In this document: one piece after another, positions 60,394 to 64,000 of the stretch | Layout of the letters: the number at the start of each line of letters is the position of its first letter | How positions within the stretch are numbered: position 1 is the stretch's first letter | Source of the DNA: Stenogyne calaminthoides | Taxonomy: Eukaryota > Streptophyta > Magnoliopsida > Lamiales > Lamiaceae | Assembly: GCA_037126765.1 (NCBI GenBank) | Contig: JBBCBC010000031.1 | Span: 8,565,638-8,629,637 of the forward strand | DNA length: 64,000 nt | Direction of reading: 5' to 3' | Translations under genes and position numbers: made by a program | The notes under the pieces: model-generated | Told to the model about the DNA's origin: nothing | The model's database searches: none | What the model saw: the letters and a program-made list of their open reading frames with translations, nothing else

Positions 60394-61185
60394 ATCCCCT
60401 GTTTGGGAATAAATTAAAGTGTTTAAAAGATAGAGAGAAACAGATTGATTTATGAATTGAAGATAAAGATCGAAACTTAAGGATTATAAGGATAAGAAAT
60501 TCATACCTGCTGCAAATTTTCAGAACTATCTGTGTGGTTAGGTACAAGATAACGTTCTATTTTTCATCTCTTTTTCACCCTATCTCAAAAGATTTGATTT
60601 TTATTAGTATTCCTAAAATGAAAAGTTACTGAGTTAAAATTTAAGTATTCAGGCCCATCAAAGTGGGCTATATTTTATGAAAGCATAGTTTATCCGGTAT
60701 GCATCTTAAAGTAGCAACTGCAATTCCTCGTAAAAAAAATAAAAGGATATTTATAGTTTTTACTAAGAAAATAAAGCACTCTTTTGCCAATTCCAGTCTT
60801 GATTGATAACACATCTGGTATTTCACCCAAGAAAAAGAAAATCTTAATTTGATTCTGGCATTTTTCATGCCTAAAATAGGCCACATGTGCATGCTTGTTG
60901 GTTGTTACCTTAATGAAAATCACTTCACAGAAAGTCATATGATAGTTTATTGCAACCACATTAAAAATCAAAGGATCCCAACTCAAAAGTCAAAAACCTA
61001 AACATAGATATATTAAGTTGTCCATCTCCCTAGCAAAACAGCATTTACAGAACAAAAAGGGGTCAACACATCATACCTGAAGATCCACCTTTTTTATCGC
61101 TTTACGTTAAACAAAAACTAGAACGTGCACTATTATCGCACGTAGAACCATATTTACATCAAAAACCGATAGATGGACACATTTT
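60394..61185. other. Intergenic between PPR and ARID-HMG genes
   Basis: AT-rich; presumably holds the PPR leader and the ARID-HMG 3' UTR. No other feature is seen. Confidence 0.5.
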
Positions 61186-63548
61186 TTAAGGAACTATGTC
61201 ACGGGACCCGCTGTCCAAATCAGTCTGAAAGATCGATTCGTTGGACTCAGCCTTCTTCATTGCCTCCTTTGCCATCTCAACCATTGATTCATCAAGACAG
61301 TGGATGTTCCCAGAGTCTTTCTCCAAAGACACGTGATAAACATCGTCTGTTTCTGATGGCGTGGAGAAGTTTATCATGCTTGCAGTTGTATTGTTAAACA
61401 GAGTTGGGCTATTAGCATTCTGGTTTTCTAGTTGCTGCTTGTAAGCAGCCATCTCTTTGTCGTACCTCTCCTTGTCCATTTTACTGGCCTCTATATATGG
61501 CTGCAAAAGGTATTAGTTATTCAGTATTAGTTGTTTTCACTGAACAGTATTAGTTGTTTTCATTGAATGGTATTAGTTGATATGATGCATTACCATCATT
61601 TATGATGTCTTATCTTCTGATAAAACATGAAATTTTTGAAAAATAATCATAAGGTGAAGATAGAATAAAGGTAAGTCTTACCAGTTTTTCTTTCTCGGAA
61701 AGAGCTCTCCATGCAAGAACAGCCATTTCTCGAAGATTTTGAGTATTGGAGCTCTCCCCAAGCATCATCTTTGATCTGTGAGTCTCCAATCTAAGGAAGA
61801 TGTGATATCCAGTCCTTGGTTTCACAGGAGGAATTGGGGCCATTATGGATTCTTCAGTATTCGAGCTTGAAAAAGTTTTCTCGCTTGCATTTTTCTGTAC
61901 CTTTGGCCCTGTGTATATGAAGTCTTGAGATTAATCAATGAATATGAAGTCTAATATGTGCGTGTACATATATGGAAAGGTGAATACTTCCTCCACTGGA
62001 ATAACTAAAGTTATTCGACTCCATATGCACGGTCTTTGACTATGACCATAGTTGCATATCTATAAATATCTAACACAGTTCTTTAATTCAACTGCATATC
62101 ATTCCTTTCAAGGAACTATGCGAAAAACCTGCGGTTGTTTGGCAAGTATCACCATGGCGAATTGTTGAAAAAGGAGACGAGCTGTCGGATTGCTTCCGCT
62201 TTCCTGGTGAGCTGCTTGGTCTCACCTCAGTATTCAAAATCCCTGCCAAATATCATTCACTTACAAAAAGAACAAATATATAACCAAATACATAAGACAA
62301 AATTGTTATAGCAGATCTAAAACGGTGAAGTTTTAACCTAGAAAATTTTTATTCGGCCATAAGTTTGCTTGATCAGGCATCTTGCGACTGTACATTAGTT
62401 AAATTGTACTGGAGAATGAGCGCTTGATAAATGTTCTGAAGCTGAGCTGCTGACATAGACATAGAGCTGTTCAAGTTTGATGCCGATGCAACTTCGTCCC
62501 ATTTTCCCATTTTAGTCACCTAAAAGTGTTAGTTCAAGGCATTTAACTTCTGACAATAATGGATGTTTGACAGTGTCTTTTTTGATTGAGAAGTCCTTTA
62601 TTTCGAGGTAAAAAATAAACTAGCAGTTGGGCAGCAATACCACAGATAAATATTTAGGAAAAACGAGACTTGGTTCGTGAATTAACAACAACGAAGAGAT
62701 GTATGTACCTGATAAAATCCTCCTCTCTCGATCACTTCCTTGTAAAAACTATGCAAATCCAACATTGTATCACGGAAGTTGAAGCTGCATCCCGAAGAAT
62801 TCAATCAATTATCCCACTTGATACAACTACTAAGGAGTGAAACCTCAAGTAATATAATCAATTAAGGAAAGACAGGAAAAGTGGAAGAAAAGTTAGCAAC
62901 ATATTCACATGCCATTTTGTCATTCTAAAAACATACTCCAGTATTAGTTAACAAGGGTATTAAAATTCACCATTCATTGCTTACTGATAAATTTCACCGT
63001 CTCACACAAGAATTTGTCATCTAATTTAACATTTCTCACTTCCCTTCACATGAAAAGTCAGTAAATAAACCAAACCCTTGCTATTTCAAGAAGATCTTGA
63101 ACAAATTACACTCTTCATTATCTCAAATAAATTTTTAGAAACTCAACCAAACAGCCTCTCAAGTGAATAAACAAACAAAAAAACAAAAACCCATTAAAAT
63201 AAATTGCAATTACAAGGCATTGATCCCCAATAACTCCAAATGCATGCAAATACAACCATATATGCACATATCTTAGCTCAAATCTACATTATCCCCCTGT
63301 TTTTCAACACATGGAATCATTGCATGTAAGGTTAGACAGAGAATCATAGAAACGAAGACTCACACTAAACTGAGGCCAGACGACTCATTCAATTTGCAAA
63401 CTTTTTCATAGAAAAAATCCAAATCCGCCTTCTCATGATCGGAAATCGCAGGTGGTTCTGGGTTTTTGTTCTCCATTTTTTCTGGGTCTCTGTAGCTCGG
63501 GTTCTTTGAATTGATTTCGGAGAGCTTTGACCATCCCACTTTACTCAT
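61186..63548 (-). CDS. ARID-HMG box chromatin protein (HMGB9/10/11/15 group)
   Basis: Plant ARID-HMG proteins bind AT-rich DNA and act in the nucleus on chromatin and transcription. Exons, in minus-strand order, are: E1 63548-63364 (MSKVGWSKLSEINSKNPSYR); E2 62784-62709 (ARID part FNFRDTMLDLHSFYKEVIER); E3 from 62519 (VTKMGKWDEVASASNLN to QNIYQALILQY, end near 62400); E4 62242-62129 (Ser/Lys linker SSSPGKRKQSDSSSPFSTIR); E5 61908-61682 (HMG start KPRTGYHIFLRLETHRSKMM to ALSEKEKL); E6 61500-61186 (PYIEASKMDKERYDKEMAAY to the stop). E1-E2, E2-E3, E4-E5 and E5-E6 join in phase at GT-AG borders (donors GTGAGT, GTACAT, GTTTTT, GTAAGA). E3 to E4 needs a donor leaving one base over, and none fits; the E3 frame runs into TGA after QYNLTNVQSQDA. 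That intron may be misread, non-canonical or mutated. Confidence 0.85.
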
Positions 63549-63708
63549 TCACAGATTCTTTAATTAAATCAAGAATGCTGCTTAAATTCAGCACATTGGG
63601 GATTATTGTCTGGCTCTAATCCAATTCTTGGTGCAATACAGCGTTACGAAATTTCCGATGTGAATATTGATTTTCTTTAGTTATATACGTGTAGTTGTTT
63701 AACTGCTA

Positions 63709-63898
63709 CTCCCTAAATCCCATGAGAACTTGAACACTGAAAATGACACGTAAAAAAAGAAAGGGTTTTAGTGGAATAAAATAAGGGTATTGTGAGTATA
63801 TTAATATTATATTTATTTTTATTTTGGGAATGTTCAAGTAATGTTGGACGTCCGAATAAAACAATCTTTCCAAGAATCATGTCATGGGATGGAGGAAG
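63709..63898. mobile_element. Stowaway-type MITE upstream of ARID-HMG
   Basis: CTCCCTAAATCCCATGAGAA and ATTCATG-type inverted end TCATGTCATGGGATGGAGGAAG are flanked by TA (63707-63708 and 63899-63900). Length is 190 bases. It lies about 160 bases upstream of the start codon, inside the likely promoter. Confidence 0.8.
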
Positions 63899-64000
63899 TA
63901 TCACTTTACGAAAGACATTTTTTGAGGCAAGTTTCAGGACGTATTATAAGTTGAACATTGACATTTTAACATTTTAGTAAGACGGTCTCAAAACGTATTA
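63899..64000. other. Intergenic, window end
   Basis: AT-rich; the sequence ends without a recognised feature. Confidence 0.4.

Noticed and set aside
14797..64000. tRNA, rRNA or known ncRNA genes
   Set aside because: I looked for cloverleaf boxes and rRNA-like blocks and saw none that I could support; tRNA-like strings found were primer-binding sites.

Overview
This is a piece of a plant nuclear genome, most likely from a eudicot. The sequence is AT-rich. It has an intron-containing ARID-HMG gene, an intronless bHLH gene of the AIF group, a PLS-DYW pentatricopeptide-repeat (PPR) gene, many Stowaway, Tourist, hAT and Mutator-like MITEs, and LTR retrotransposons primed by initiator tRNA-Met. 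I cannot name the species from the sequence.

Layout. Positions 1-14796 hold a composite copia-type element (family A, SIRE-like) with three LTRs and two internal regions; the left LTR is cut by the window edge. Positions 14797-25694 are gene-free DNA with several terminal-inverted-repeat elements whose target-site duplications (TSDs) can be read. Positions 25695-27892 hold split and truncated Stowaway elements and a solo LTR (family B). Positions 27893-32593 hold the 5' two-thirds of a Ty3/gypsy Tat-type element that stops just after the reverse transcriptase YIDD motif. Positions 32594-39983 hold a second family A element. This interrupts a minus-strand copia element (family B, 39984-44201), of which the gag, the leader and one LTR remain. 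Positions 44202-46864 are intergenic. The host genes follow, all on the minus strand: an AIF-type bHLH regulator (46865-47503), a PPR-DYW gene broken by two stops and two frameshifts (58406-60393), and an ARID-HMG chromatin protein in six visible exons (61186-63548). A family B solo LTR (48382-49989), a 960-bp element with long inverted termini (50807-51766) and more MITEs lie between the genes.

The strongest biological observation is family A. All three internal regions share the same structure: a shortened gag with no zinc knuckle, loss of protease, integrase and reverse transcriptase with only the last part of RNase H kept, then a separate downstream ORF (ORF3) with its own gene-like leader. 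That is a non-autonomous lineage that amplified after losing pol while keeping an extra ORF of unknown function.

The strongest technical observation is that many differences between the family A copies fall on CAG/CTG trinucleotides. They occur even inside the functionally fixed primer-binding site, and also in the unrelated family B. This looks like an uncorrected base-calling artefact at methylated CHG sites, so many broken reading frames in the repeats should not be trusted.

The three host genes have no evident functional link. The bHLH protein should act in the nucleus as a non-DNA-binding or weakly binding regulator, the ARID-HMG protein on chromatin, and the PPR protein, if it were intact, in an organelle on RNA.
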